Below, piece by piece: positions 8,803 to 17,082 of a DNA stretch of 39,243 bases. The notes beneath the pieces were generated by a model, which worked only from the letters and a program-made list of their open reading frames with translations, ran no database searches and had not been told where the DNA came from. A program made the translations under genes and the position numbers. The DNA comes from a bacterium (lineage in GTDB: Bacteria > Bacillota > Bacilli > Lactobacillales > Streptococcaceae). The stretch is taken from contig CAJNDL010000019.1 of NCBI GenBank assembly GCA_905221505.1, positions 1 to 39,243 on the forward strand, read 5' to 3'. Numbering within the stretch: position 1 is the stretch's first letter; each line of letters opens with the position of its first letter.

Positions 8803-9477
8803 TTATTTAACGTAGACAATTCCCAACTTTCCAAAAGCCACATCCCCACGGATAATCAAGGTTTTGCTGGTCGGGGCTAGAGAAGTATCTGCCTTGGCTA
8901 CACCACAGAAAGTTTCCACCTTTAAATCAACTCTCCAATGTTGAGGAACATAGATAACTGCATTGCCAAAACCAACTTCCACTTTCAGTGTTGCGCTATC
9001 ACCTAACATCTCTGCATTGTCATAATATATCTTGGCATTCCCAAAACCAACTTCAACTTGGTCTTCTACCAATTCTTGGTCTTGCTTGTAGAAAGTCCCA
9101 GTCCCAAAAGCGACTTCCTTATCTGTAAGAATGGTCTTTTCACCATCATACCACCATTTTTTCCCATTCCAAGTTCTGTTAGAATGAGTGAGTGCGCTGA
9201 CACCCATTACGATTAAAATACTAGCCCAAAATAAAGACTGATTTGGAATCGGTAAAATATCATAAAAGTGGTTAGCAATCATGAGAGCTACTAGAGCTGT
9301 AAAAGAGGCTGAAGTTAAGTGGCGACGCAACAAAGCTCCAACTGATTGGTAGGCAAAAAAAGCAATACCAATCAAGGGCCAAATTTGCCCTCCAAGAGAA
9401 GGGATTCCAAAATTCCCCTGCAATAATACTAAAGCCGCTAAAACCAATAAAACAATACCAAATGCTTTCTTTTTCAT
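8803..9477 (-). CDS. LiaF-like membrane protein
   Basis: The 224-residue protein has about four N-terminal hydrophobic helices (residues about 5-100), then a soluble C-terminal beta-rich domain. That domain has repeated VGFGNAKIYYDNA and VGFGNAVIYVPQHWRV segments and the ending RGDVAFGKLGIVYVK, the pattern of the LiaF/VraT C-terminal domain (DUF2154). LiaF proteins restrain envelope-stress signalling. Here there is no LiaRS two-component pair; instead the partner gene 4 bases upstream is a LytTR regulator. That pairing recurs in streptococci, and I infer that the membrane protein modulates the regulator. The start at ATG 9477 follows GAGGTAAGAAC. Confidence 0.8.
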   Translation of the reverse strand: MKKKAFGIVLLVLAALVLLQGNFGIPSLGGQIWPLIGIAFFAYQSVGALLRRHLTSASFTALVALMIANHFYDILPIPNQSLFWASILIVMGVSALTHSNRTWNGKKWWYDGEKTILTDKEVAFGTGTFYKQDQELVEDQVEVGFGNAKIYYDNAEMLGDSATLKVEVGFGNAVIYVPQHWRVDLKVETFCGVAKADTSLAPTSKTLIIRGDVAFGKLGIVYVK

Positions 9478-9481
9478 GTTC

Positions 9482-9928
9482 TTACCTCATGTTTCTTAGA
9501 TTTTCTTTTAGGAGGGATTGGTAATGCCGTGACACATGAACCTCCTTGTGGGTCTGATAAAAGGAAATGGTGCCCGTTCCTGAAAAGGACTTGTCCACCG
9601 AGTAAACCTGCCGGATATTGGCAATCGTTGACTTGGATACCCGACTAAAATAGCGAGGAAGGATAGCCTCTAATTCATAGAGTTTAAGCCGAACTTCGTA
9701 GGCATCTTTCTGGGTATGGGCGTAAATTTTGTTCCCCTCTGTCTCAAAGAAGAGAATTTCCGACAAGTCCAGATAATATTCACCTGTTCCCTTGTAAAAA
9801 ATTAACCTAGGAGACTTGGACTCTTGCAAGAGTCGCTGTAAATCCGCAATCTCATCTGTCAAAGCCGCTGCCTTGATGACAATTTCAGTTTCCTCTAAAT
9901 TGCTGTCAATTTCGATTCGTAACTTCAT
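9482..9928 (-). CDS. LytTR-domain transcription regulator, stand-alone
   Basis: The 148-residue protein has a short N-terminal region (residues 1-45) and a C-terminal LytTR DNA-binding domain. The domain runs from FYKGTGEYYLDLSEILFFET through LPRYFSRVSKSTIANIRQVY to VHVSRHYQSLLKENLRNM. It has no receiver domain, so it is not a classical response regulator. It is translated just ahead of the LiaF-like membrane protein, so the pair resembles LytTR regulatory systems in which a membrane protein inhibits the regulator. A direct repeat spaced 21 bp upstream of its promoter is a candidate autoregulatory site. Targets outside the operon cannot be told from here. Confidence 0.88.
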   Translation of the reverse strand: MKLRIEIDSNLEETEIVIKAAALTDEIADLQRLLQESKSPRLIFYKGTGEYYLDLSEILFFETEGNKIYAHTQKDAYEVRLKLYELEAILPRYFSRVSKSTIANIRQVYSVDKSFSGTGTISFYQTHKEVHVSRHYQSLLKENLRNMR

Positions 9929-9948
9929 TCCATATCCTTTCTGACTCT

Positions 9949-9977
9949 ACTATATCAAAGGGAAAATAAGAAAACAA
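9949..9977 (-). promoter_or_regulatory. LytTR operon promoter
   Basis: On the minus strand TTGTTT (9972-9977) and TATAGT (9949-9954) are separated by 17 bases, upstream of the LytTR-LiaF-like pair. Confidence 0.5.
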
Positions 9978-9989
9978 GAGCAAAAAAGC

Positions 9990-10018
9990 AAGTGGTTACT
10001 TTAGACCCGTAAGTGGTT
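9990..10018 (-). promoter_or_regulatory. Direct repeat, candidate LytTR binding site
   Basis: On the minus strand AACCACTT occurs at 10011-10018 and again at 9990-9997, a period of exactly 21 bp, with the nearer copy 12 bases upstream of the -35. LytTR proteins bind direct repeats of about 9 bp on one DNA face at two-turn spacing, so this fits autoregulation. It is inference from spacing and position. Confidence 0.5.
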
Positions 10019-10041
10019 GTAAGGCTACCTTAACTTACAGG

Positions 10042-10557
10042 TCAACATAGAAATAAAATCACACCCCACACAAGAGCACAAATATAGCCAACCACTACAT
10101 CCTTGGGATAATGCACGCCACCTAAGACTCTTACTAGACCTAGGAAGGCTGACAAGACCAACAAGATACCCCCTACAGATAAACTAGCATGTAAGCAAGC
10201 CATGGAGATAATGGTTGCTGAAAAGACATGACGACTGGGCATTGACTGACCAGGACTATCTCTGTCAAGCAAAGGTTTAATATCCCATTCCTCATAAGGC
10301 CTAGGGGCATTGATTTTCTTACGAAGAAAGGACAACATCACAAAACCTGACGCTGGAATAAACAAATAGATCAAGACCTGTTTTCCAAGTCCTTCTTGGA
10401 GATAGGTAATTGCTAACAAGGTTAGATAAACTATAGGCATAACTACTGTCATAAACCGATTGAAAGCTCTTAACAAGCTCCGAAGGAAAGACTTATTTTC
10501 AATCTTACCAGCAATGTGGTCATACCACTCTTGATAATTTTTCATATATTTTCTCAT
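10042..10557 (-). CDS. PAP2-family membrane phosphatase
   Basis: The 171-residue integral membrane protein has about four or five hydrophobic helices and the three PAP2 acid-phosphatase motifs in order: RKKINAPRP, PSRHVFSAT and RVLGGVHYPKDVVVGY. Such proteins dephosphorylate lipid phosphates such as undecaprenyl pyrophosphate or phosphatidic acid at the outer membrane face; the substrate cannot be read from the sequence. It starts at ATG 10557. Its promoter -35 lies in the loop of the terminator of the preceding ABC operon, so it is probably monocistronic. Confidence 0.9.
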   Translation of the reverse strand: MRKYMKNYQEWYDHIAGKIENKSFLRSLLRAFNRFMTVVMPIVYLTLLAITYLQEGLGKQVLIYLFIPASGFVMLSFLRKKINAPRPYEEWDIKPLLDRDSPGQSMPSRHVFSATIISMACLHASLSVGGILLVLSAFLGLVRVLGGVHYPKDVVVGYICALVWGVILFLC

Positions 10558-10598
10558 TACCTACTCAAATTTTGCTTGCAGGGAAGCACTTGTCTTCT

Positions 10599-10627
10599 AG
10601 TATAGTGCAGAAAAAGAAGGCCGTCAA
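10599..10627 (-). promoter_or_regulatory. PAP2 gene promoter, -35 inside a terminator
   Basis: On the minus strand TTGACG (10622-10627) and TATACT (10599-10604) are separated by exactly 17 bases. The -35 is the loop of the terminator of the upstream ABC exporter gene. Confidence 0.65.
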
Positions 10628-10637
10628 GCCTTCTTTT
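10611..10637 (-). terminator. Terminator of the MarR-ABC operon
   Basis: On the minus strand AAGAAGGC/GCCTTCTT with a six-base loop (10614-10635) is followed by TTT. It starts a few bases beyond the ABC stop. Confidence 0.85.
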
Positions 10638-10640
10638 GGT

Positions 10641-12401
10641 TTATTCTTCTGCTTCGCCTTCTGTAAATTGACTGTTGTAGAGGTCAGCGTAGAAACCAGC
10701 TTGCGACATTAGCTCATCATGATTTCCTTGCTCGATGATATTGCCATCTTTCATGACGAGAATAAGATCAGCATTTCGGATAGTAGACAAGCGGTGGGCG
10801 ATGACAAAGGAAGTTCTCCCCTCCATCAAACAATCCATAGCTTTCTGAATCAATTCCTCTGTACGGGTATCAACCGAAGAGGTCGCCTCATCTAAAATCA
10901 AGAGCGGCGCATCTTTCAGCAAAGCACGAGCAATGGTCAAGAGTTGTTTTTGCCCGACAGACAAGGTCACTGTATCGTCCAAGATGGTATCGTATCCATC
11001 TGGTAGGGTCATAATAAAGTGGTGAATCCCTACAGCCTTGCTGGCTTCAATCACGCGCTCATCACTAATACCTGTTTGGTTATAGATAAGATTGTCGCGA
11101 ATGGTTCCTTCAAAGAGCCAGGTATCCTGCAAGACCATTGAAAAGGCATCGTGTACTTCCGAACGCTTCATCTCTTTGGTATCCACACCATCGATACGGA
11201 TACTTCCCTTATCAATCTCATAGAACTTCATCAAAAGATTGACAATAGTTGTCTTACCAGCCCCAGTCGGTCCGACAATGGCAACCTTTTGACCTGCATG
11301 AGCAGTCGCAGAAAAGTCATGGATGATGGTTCGCTCTGGTGTGTAACCAAAGGAAACTCGATCAAAGACCACTTGACCTTTCATGTCGCTCAATTGTCTT
11401 TCTTTATGGGATTCATCTTCCATTTCCTCTTCACTTAAGAATTCGAAGACACGACCCATGGCTGCGCTAGCCTGCTGCAAACTAGTAATCCCTTGAGCAA
11501 TTTGCGAAAGGGGCTGAGAAAAGATACGAACGTAGGCCATAAAGGCAACGATAATCCCGATACTAATCTGCCCATTCAAGGCCAAGGCTGCACCGACGAT
11601 AATCACTAAGGCATAGCTAAAGTTCCCAATGAACATCATAATCGGCATCATAATCCCTGAAATAAATTGAGATTTCCAGATACTATCATACAGACGATTG
11701 TTTAATTTCGCAAACTCTTCTTTGGTGTTCTCGATAGCATTGTAACTGGTCACCACATTATGGCCAGAGTACATTTCCTCCACATAACCATTTACAGCCG
11801 CCAAATCCTGTTGCTGATTCTTAAAGAAGCCCTGCGATTTGCCCATAAAGACGGACACGAAAGCAAAACCGATAAGGGTTGAAACAACCGTCACTAAGGC
11901 TAAAATCCAGTTCATCCCAAACATGGTCACCAAGACTGCCACGACCAGTAAAGTGGATGAAAGAACTGTTCCCAGACTTTGATTGAGGGATTGGGCTGCA
12001 GTGTCAACGTCATTGGTCACACGAGACAAGGTATCTCCTTGAGAATGTCCATCAAAATATCCCAATGGTAGACGATTAATTTTCTCTGCAATCGCTGTTC
12101 TCAAACGCTCTGAAAAACGTTGAATAGCTGTTGTAAACAGAAAGGCCTGCAAATAATTTGATAGAAGCCCGATTACATAGATGACGGCTAAAAAACTACC
12201 AATAGATGCAACGACAGCGACATCCACACTTGTTTCTAGGCCACTGGCAATGATATTGGTCATTTCCTTGATACGAGTTGGACCATATACAGTAATGATA
12301 TTGGATAGGATTGTTGCTAAAAAGGCAATCAGAAGGGCAAACTGGAGACCTGCAAGGTAGGGTTTACTCTGTTTCCAGAGCGACAGTTTTTTATTTTCCA
12401 T
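10641..12401 (-). CDS. ABC exporter half-transporter, subunit 2
   Basis: This 586-residue half-transporter has an N-terminal six-helix membrane domain (about residues 1-310) and an ABC ATPase domain. The ATPase has Walker A GPTGAGKTT and a Walker B with the catalytic glutamate (LLILDEATSSVD), but a degenerate signature, LSVGQKQ in place of LSGGQ. I chose ATG 12401 (MENKKLSLWKQ), preceded by AAGGAGG nine bases upstream, over an upstream in-frame ATG at 12437. It overlaps the subunit-1 stop by 11 bases, implying coupling. It pairs with subunit 1 as a heterodimeric exporter of multidrug or lipid type; the substrate is unknown. It is last in the MarR operon. Confidence 0.92.
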   Translation of the reverse strand: MENKKLSLWKQSKPYLAGLQFALLIAFLATILSNIITVYGPTRIKEMTNIIASGLETSVDVAVVASIGSFLAVIYVIGLLSNYLQAFLFTTAIQRFSERLRTAIAEKINRLPLGYFDGHSQGDTLSRVTNDVDTAAQSLNQSLGTVLSSTLLVVAVLVTMFGMNWILALVTVVSTLIGFAFVSVFMGKSQGFFKNQQQDLAAVNGYVEEMYSGHNVVTSYNAIENTKEEFAKLNNRLYDSIWKSQFISGIMMPIMMFIGNFSYALVIIVGAALALNGQISIGIIVAFMAYVRIFSQPLSQIAQGITSLQQASAAMGRVFEFLSEEEMEDESHKERQLSDMKGQVVFDRVSFGYTPERTIIHDFSATAHAGQKVAIVGPTGAGKTTIVNLLMKFYEIDKGSIRIDGVDTKEMKRSEVHDAFSMVLQDTWLFEGTIRDNLIYNQTGISDERVIEASKAVGIHHFIMTLPDGYDTILDDTVTLSVGQKQLLTIARALLKDAPLLILDEATSSVDTRTEELIQKAMDCLMEGRTSFVIAHRLSTIRNADLILVMKDGNIIEQGNHDELMSQAGFYADLYNSQFTEGEAEE

Positions 12402-14160
12402 GTTCCAATTCCTCCTTCGATAATTGTGAATAGGCAATTTCTTGGTAAACTTCGTTGGTAGCTAGAAGTTCCTTGTGGGTGCCTTTTCCCACGACTTTAC
12501 CTTGATCCAAGACCAAAATCAAATCTGCATCCATAATCGTTGAAATACGCTGTGCAACGATAAGCTTGGTCATAGATTTTGTTTTCTCTGCTAGCTCTTG
12601 GCGTAGGACACGGTCTGTCTTGTAATCCAAGGCTGAGAAGGAGTCATCAAAGATGAGGATTTCTGGTTTCCGAGCCAAGGCACGCGCAATGGCCAGACGC
12701 TGTCTTTGTCCACCTGAGAAGTTGGTTCCTCCTTGGGCTACTTCTGACTCTAAGCCCGCTTCCTTGTCTTCGATAAAGTTCTTAGATTGGGCCAATTCCA
12801 AGGCTTGCCACATAGCTTGTTCACTAAGCGGTGTTTCTTGGCTGCGTCCAAAGTCTAGATTGCCCTTGACATCACCTGAAAAGAGAACAGCTTTTTGTGG
12901 AATATACCCAACCTTGTTGCGCAAATCTTCCAAACCATAATCTTGAACATTAACTCCGTCCACTAGAATTTCTCCTGCTGATACGTCATAAAAACGTGGA
13001 ATCAGATTGACCAGAGTTGATTTACCAGAACCTGTTGACCCTATAAAGGCCACTGTTTGACCAGCTTCTGCTTTAAAGCTAACATTCTCGATAACTGGCT
13101 CCGAATTTGCCGCATAGCGGAAGGTCACATCCTTAAACTCGACCTGACCTTTAAGGTTTTCATTAGCCAGTTGCACTTGAGCAGGATTTTGGATAGAAGA
13201 ATGCAAATCTAGAACCTGATTAATCCGTTTGGCAGAGACCATGGTTCGAGGAAGAACGATGAAGAGCGCCCCCATGAGAAGGAAGCCCATGACAACCTGC
13301 ATGGCATAAGACATGAAAACAACCATGTCACTAAAGAGAGGCAGACGCGCTGTCGGAGCAGCATCGTTAATCACATAGGCCCCAATCCAGTAAATCGCCA
13401 CACTCAAACCACTTGAAATCCCCATCATGATGGGATTCAAAATAGCCATGAGACGGTTGACAAACAAATTCAAGCGTGTCAACTCATCATTTGCTGCTGC
13501 AAATTTTTCATCTTGGTACTTTTCGGCATTATAGGCGCGAACGACACGAATACCTGTTAAACTCTCCCGAGTAATACTATTCAGTTTATCAGTCAGACTT
13601 TGAATCAAGGACTGTTTTGGAAAGGCTAGCGTCATCAAAACGGTTGTCATCAAAACATTGACAATCACTGCCACAAGAACCGCCCAGAGCCAGTATTCTG
13701 AATGTCCTAAAATCTTCCCTATAGCCCAGATAGCCATAATCGGACCACGCGTCACCACTTGCAAGCCCATGGTGATCAGCATCTGAACTTGAGTAATATC
13801 ATTAGTGGTACGAGTTAGGAGGCTAGGAATAGAGAATTTCTTAATCTCTGTCTGCGAGTAATCCAAAACTCGGTTAAAAATGTCGCTTCTTAACCTACTA
13901 GTATAGGAAGCGGCCACTCTGGATGCAAAAAATCCAACTGCGACTGCGGACAAGAAGGCAAAAAAAGACATTCCGACCATCATACCTGCTGGTTGCCATA
14001 ACTCATCCAAGTTGGTTCCTTGACTTCCTAGCAAATCCGTAATTTTCGAGATATAGGTCGGAACTTCCAACTCTAGGTAGACTGAAAAGCAGGTAAAGAG
14101 AATGGCTAGTAAAATCATCCCCCATTCTTTTCTACTAATTCGTTTAGCTAACTTCTTCAT
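12391..14160 (-). CDS. ABC exporter half-transporter, subunit 1
   Basis: The 589-residue protein has a membrane domain (six predicted helices, residues about 15-320) followed by an ATPase with Walker A GSTGSGKST and a canonical signature NFSGGQRQR. The Walker B reads LIFDDSFSALD, with aspartate where the catalytic glutamate normally sits. Together with the imperfect signature of subunit 2, this gives one degenerate and one active ATP site, the hallmark of heterodimeric exporters such as LmrCD and BmrCD. It starts at ATG 14160, 17 bases inside the marR-like gene, so the three genes are translationally linked. Confidence 0.93.
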   Translation of the reverse strand: MKKLAKRISRKEWGMILLAILFTCFSVYLELEVPTYISKITDLLGSQGTNLDELWQPAGMMVGMSFFAFLSAVAVGFFASRVAASYTSRLRSDIFNRVLDYSQTEIKKFSIPSLLTRTTNDITQVQMLITMGLQVVTRGPIMAIWAIGKILGHSEYWLWAVLVAVIVNVLMTTVLMTLAFPKQSLIQSLTDKLNSITRESLTGIRVVRAYNAEKYQDEKFAAANDELTRLNLFVNRLMAILNPIMMGISSGLSVAIYWIGAYVINDAAPTARLPLFSDMVVFMSYAMQVVMGFLLMGALFIVLPRTMVSAKRINQVLDLHSSIQNPAQVQLANENLKGQVEFKDVTFRYAANSEPVIENVSFKAEAGQTVAFIGSTGSGKSTLVNLIPRFYDVSAGEILVDGVNVQDYGLEDLRNKVGYIPQKAVLFSGDVKGNLDFGRSQETPLSEQAMWQALELAQSKNFIEDKEAGLESEVAQGGTNFSGGQRQRLAIARALARKPEILIFDDSFSALDYKTDRVLRQELAEKTKSMTKLIVAQRISTIMDADLILVLDQGKVVGKGTHKELLATNEVYQEIAYSQLSKEELEHGK

Positions 14161-14605
14161 TCTCTCCTCCTATTCTCTTGATATTTTCCTGTAGTTGATT
14201 GAGGACTTTCTCAAAAATCAGTAATTCATCTTCATCAATGTCTGACATCAACTGGTTGTCAATGCGTTCAAAGAAGGCTTTAACCTGCTTCATTTGAGAA
14301 CGCGATTTTCCCGTCAGACGAACAAACTTGGCCCGCTTATCGACAGGACTAGCCTCCAATTCCACCAAACCATTTTGTACCATACGCTTGACCAAGTTAC
14401 TCGCCACAGACTTGCTAATATTGAGTTCCTGCTCGATATCTTTAATCAAGACCAAGTTTTGGTTTTCCTCACGGCTATCCAAAAAACGTACAACCTGACC
14501 TTGTGGCCCACCCATAAATTCAATGCCACAACGTTTGGCTTCCTTTTGCACCATCAGATGAATCTGGTGACCAAAACGCTTAAAGACCAACATCGGTTTA
14601 TCCAT
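14144..14605 (-). CDS. MarR-family repressor of the ABC exporter operon
   Basis: The 153-residue protein has the MarR winged-helix fold: a helix-turn-helix around IEQELNISKSVASNLVKRMV (residues about 57-76) and a wing with SPVDKRAKFVRLT. It starts at ATG 14605 after AAAGGAG. The two exporter genes follow with overlaps in the same operon. Three near-identical palindromes surround the promoter, so autorepression relieved by an exporter substrate is the likely logic. The inducing ligand is unknown. Confidence 0.92.
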   Translation of the reverse strand: MDKPMLVFKRFGHQIHLMVQKEAKRCGIEFMGGPQGQVVRFLDSREENQNLVLIKDIEQELNISKSVASNLVKRMVQNGLVELEASPVDKRAKFVRLTGKSRSQMKQVKAFFERIDNQLMSDIDEDELLIFEKVLNQLQENIKRIGGENEEVS

Positions 14606-14632
14606 ACTAACTCCTTTCTAACCTTCATATTT

Positions 14633-14719
14633 AGTTCTCCTAGGAACTAATTAAGTTTTCATGAGAACTATTTTACCATTTTGAAAAGAGATGTCAAGAA
14701 AAAAGTTTCCTAGAGAACT
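14633..14719 (-). promoter_or_regulatory. marR operon promoter with three palindromic operators
   Basis: On the minus strand TTGACA (14692-14697) and TAAAAT (14670-14675) are separated by 16 bases. Three 16-bp palindromes of the form AGTTCTC..GAAACT lie at 14704-14719 (upstream of -35), 14654-14669 (touching the -10) and 14633-14648 (in the leader). The last two are 21 bp apart centre to centre, so they lie on one face of the helix. Binding by the MarR protein is inferred from position. Confidence 0.75.
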
Positions 14720-14731
14720 ATTTTCTTGATT

Positions 14732-14764
14732 AAAAAAATCCCAAGTGATTTTCTCACTTAGGAT
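14732..14764 (-). terminator. yebC terminator
   Basis: On the minus strand ATCCtAAGTGA pairs with TCACTTgGGAT (one mismatch) around a GAAAA loop and is followed by seven T residues. It lies about 20 bases past the yebC stop. Confidence 0.85.
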
Positions 14765-14782
14765 CATGTTTTCTAGGTTAAA

Positions 14783-15499
14783 TTAGAATCCATCTACGTT
14801 TGTGTAGATTTTTTGTACGTCTTCGTCGTCTTCAAGAACGCTGTAAAGTTTTTCAAAGGTTTCAAGGTCTTCGCCTGACAATTCCACTTCTGACTGAGGA
14901 ATCATTTCCAATTCAGTCACTTGGAATTCTTCAATACCAGACTCACGGAGGGCAACGATAGCCTTGTGAAGGTCAGTTGGAGCTGTGTAAACAGTGATTG
15001 TTCCTTCTTCTGCTTCTACATCGTCCACATCCACATCTGCTTCTAGCAATTGCTCAAAGACCGCATCAGCATCTTCTCCAGCAAACACGATAACCCCCTT
15101 ATTGTCAAAGAGGTAAGAAACCGAACCTGAAGCACCCATGTTTCCACCGTTTTTACCAAAGGCAGCACGGACATTAGCTGCTGTACGGTTGACGTTTGAA
15201 GTCAAAGTATCAACGATCAGCATAGAACCATTTGGTCCAAAACCTTCGTAACGTCCTTCTGTAAAGGTTTCGTCTGTGTTTCCTTTTGCTTTATCAATCG
15301 CTTTATCGATAACGTGTTTTGGCACTTGGGCTTGTTTAGCACGGTCGATAACGAATTTCAAAGCAGTGTTTGATTCTGGGTCTGGATCACCTTTTTTAGC
15401 TGCTACATAGATTTCTACACCAAATTTTGCATATACTTTAGAGTTAGCTCCATCTTTAGCCGTTTTCTTGGCTACGATATTGGCCCATTTACGTCCCAT
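14783..15499 (-). CDS. YebC/TACO1-family protein
   Basis: The 238-residue protein begins [20 protein letters not shown] and has the whole YebC family pattern ([39 protein letters not shown]). Members were described as transcription regulators (PmpR) and more recently as translation factors that help ribosomes through proline stretches; which applies here is not visible. It is monocistronic, with its own terminator. In pneumococcus, as I recall, the pneumolysin gene lies next to this gene; here the next gene is the dinF-type transporter, 97 bases away. Confidence 0.93.
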   Translation of the reverse strand: MGRKWANIVAKKTAKDGANSKVYAKFGVEIYVAAKKGDPDPESNTALKFVIDRAKQAQVPKHVIDKAIDKAKGNTDETFTEGRYEGFGPNGSMLIVDTLTSNVNRTAANVRAAFGKNGGNMGASGSVSYLFDNKGVIVFAGEDADAVFEQLLEADVDVDDVEAEEGTITVYTAPTDLHKAIVALRESGIEEFQVTELEMIPQSEVELSGEDLETFEKLYSVLEDDEDVQKIYTNVDGF

Positions 15500-15596
15500 T
15501 AGGAATCTCCTTTTTTCACATTTTAATCTTTCTTATTATAACACAAGTTTTTTCGATTTTCACTAGAGGAAATAGATTTTATTTATCAAAATCCAG

Positions 15597-16967
15597 CTAG
15601 GAAGCCACTTTGGCTGCCAAGATGGCCTTGCCTTCTTTTATCAAGGGATGACGGAACAGTGAGAAGTACAATTGAATGGTCATGGCAACCCAGATAAGGG
15701 GTTCGCAGAGGATAACACCCTTATAGCCTGCCCAAGGAATAATCAAGACCACAAAAACGATTTTCCCGATTAGTTCTATAAAGCTGGAAACAAGTGGTAA
15801 GATTTTTTGCCCCAAGCCCTGTAAACAATTGCGATAAATCAGCAAAAGGCTCAAAATAGGATAAAAGGCTGAGCTGATTTGCAGGTAAAGACTACCATTT
15901 TCTACCAGGTATCCATCCGTCGAACTGGCCAAGAAGGAAACCAAGGCTGGACTGGCAAAAAAGAGGAAGACACAAACAAAAACTGCCCAGGACATACTCA
16001 AACGACTGCCAATTCGAAGACCTTGAACAATGCGGTCTGGGCGCTTGGCACCAAGATTCTGAGAAGCAAAGGTCGTCATAGAAGCAGAAATAGCGGTCAT
16101 TGGAAGAAGAGCGAAGGCCATAATGCGTCTAGCCGCCGTCTGGGCACTAATAATCACGGCACCAAAGGTATTAACAGAAGACTGTAAAATCACACTCCCA
16201 ATGGACACAATGGAACTCATCAAGCCCATAGCCAAACCTTGCTCCAAAAGATCCGCGTATAAAGCCTTGTTCCATTTGAAGTGCTTAAGTTGAGGGAGCA
16301 GTTCTGGAACACTCTTGCGTATATAGTAAAAGCAGAGAACCGCTGATAAACCCTGCGAAATAATGGTAGCAAGGCCCGCAGATTGAACTCCCAGATGCAG
16401 TTGCGTAATAAAATACAAATCCAGAACCACATTAACCAAAGCAGAGAAAATCAGAAATCCAAGTGCCGCTAGACTGTCCCCAATAGACCGCAGCAAACCT
16501 GCAAAGAGATTATAAGCAAAGCTAACACCGACACAGGTCACAATCATAGAAATATATTGATAGGATTGGGGAAGGATTTCTGCAGGGGTATCTAAGTATT
16601 GCAAGAGAGGATACAAACCAAGAAAGCCCAGCAACATCACTACAATGCTCAAAAGAGCACCTAAAACCCAGGTGGCTGCTACTGCTTCCTTGATTTTAGT
16701 GAAATTCCGAGCCCCATAATAGCGGGCAATGACAATCCCCATTCCATTGCCAACACCAAGTGTAAAGCCTATAATCAAGTCAAAAATGGCAGTTGTTGCC
16801 CCAACCGCAGCCAAAGAATCTTGTCCAAGAAAACGTCCAACAATCAAGACATCAGCAGTGTTATAGAGCTGTTGGAAAATATTGGACAGCAAGATTGGAA
16901 AGGCAAAACTCAAAAGTGAGGGGAGAATAGGACCATGAATCAGGTCCACTGTTCGTTTTTTATTCAT
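15597..16967 (-). CDS. dinF: MATE-family efflux protein, DinF type
   Basis: The 456-residue protein has about twelve hydrophobic helices and the two-fold repeated MATE arrangement, beginning MNKKRTVDLIHGPILPSLLS. It would export drugs or oxidised metabolites using an ion gradient; pneumococcal DinF has been linked to bile-salt and oxidative-stress resistance. It lies 115 bases after recA, in the order cinA-recA-dinF that is induced in pneumococcal competence. A hairpin terminator separates it from recA, so dinF probably depends on read-through. No lytA gene follows it, unlike in pneumococcus. Confidence 0.9.
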   Translation of the reverse strand: MNKKRTVDLIHGPILPSLLSFAFPILLSNIFQQLYNTADVLIVGRFLGQDSLAAVGATTAIFDLIIGFTLGVGNGMGIVIARYYGARNFTKIKEAVAATWVLGALLSIVVMLLGFLGLYPLLQYLDTPAEILPQSYQYISMIVTCVGVSFAYNLFAGLLRSIGDSLAALGFLIFSALVNVVLDLYFITQLHLGVQSAGLATIISQGLSAVLCFYYIRKSVPELLPQLKHFKWNKALYADLLEQGLAMGLMSSIVSIGSVILQSSVNTFGAVIISAQTAARRIMAFALLPMTAISASMTTFASQNLGAKRPDRIVQGLRIGSRLSMSWAVFVCVFLFFASPALVSFLASSTDGYLVENGSLYLQISSAFYPILSLLLIYRNCLQGLGQKILPLVSSFIELIGKIVFVVLIIPWAGYKGVILCEPLIWVAMTIQLYFSLFRHPLIKEGKAILAAKVAS

Positions 16968-17045
16968 AAGGCTATTATATCAGCTTTCTAGAGGAGCGAC
17001 AAGAAACAGCAAACTATGCATGAGCTGAGAACCAGAGCAAATCAA

Positions 17046-17073
17046 CGAAAAAGCAGTGGATTTACTCCACTAC
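17046..17073 (-). terminator. recA-dinF intergenic terminator
   Basis: On the minus strand AGTGGA-GTAAA-TCCACT (17055-17071) is followed by GCTTTTTCG. It sits just past the recA stop and may be only partly effective, since dinF follows. Confidence 0.75.
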
Positions 17074-17082
17074 TTTAATAGC

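Noticed and set aside
9998..10041. Terminator for the PAP2 gene
   Set aside because: A short GTAAG/CTTAC pairing exists, but with no T-run, and the area overlaps the LytTR candidate repeats.
12402..12437. Longer N-terminus of ABC subunit 2
   Set aside because: The upstream ATG lacks a ribosome site and would overlap the preceding gene by 47 bases. ATG 12401 has AGGAGG at correct spacing.
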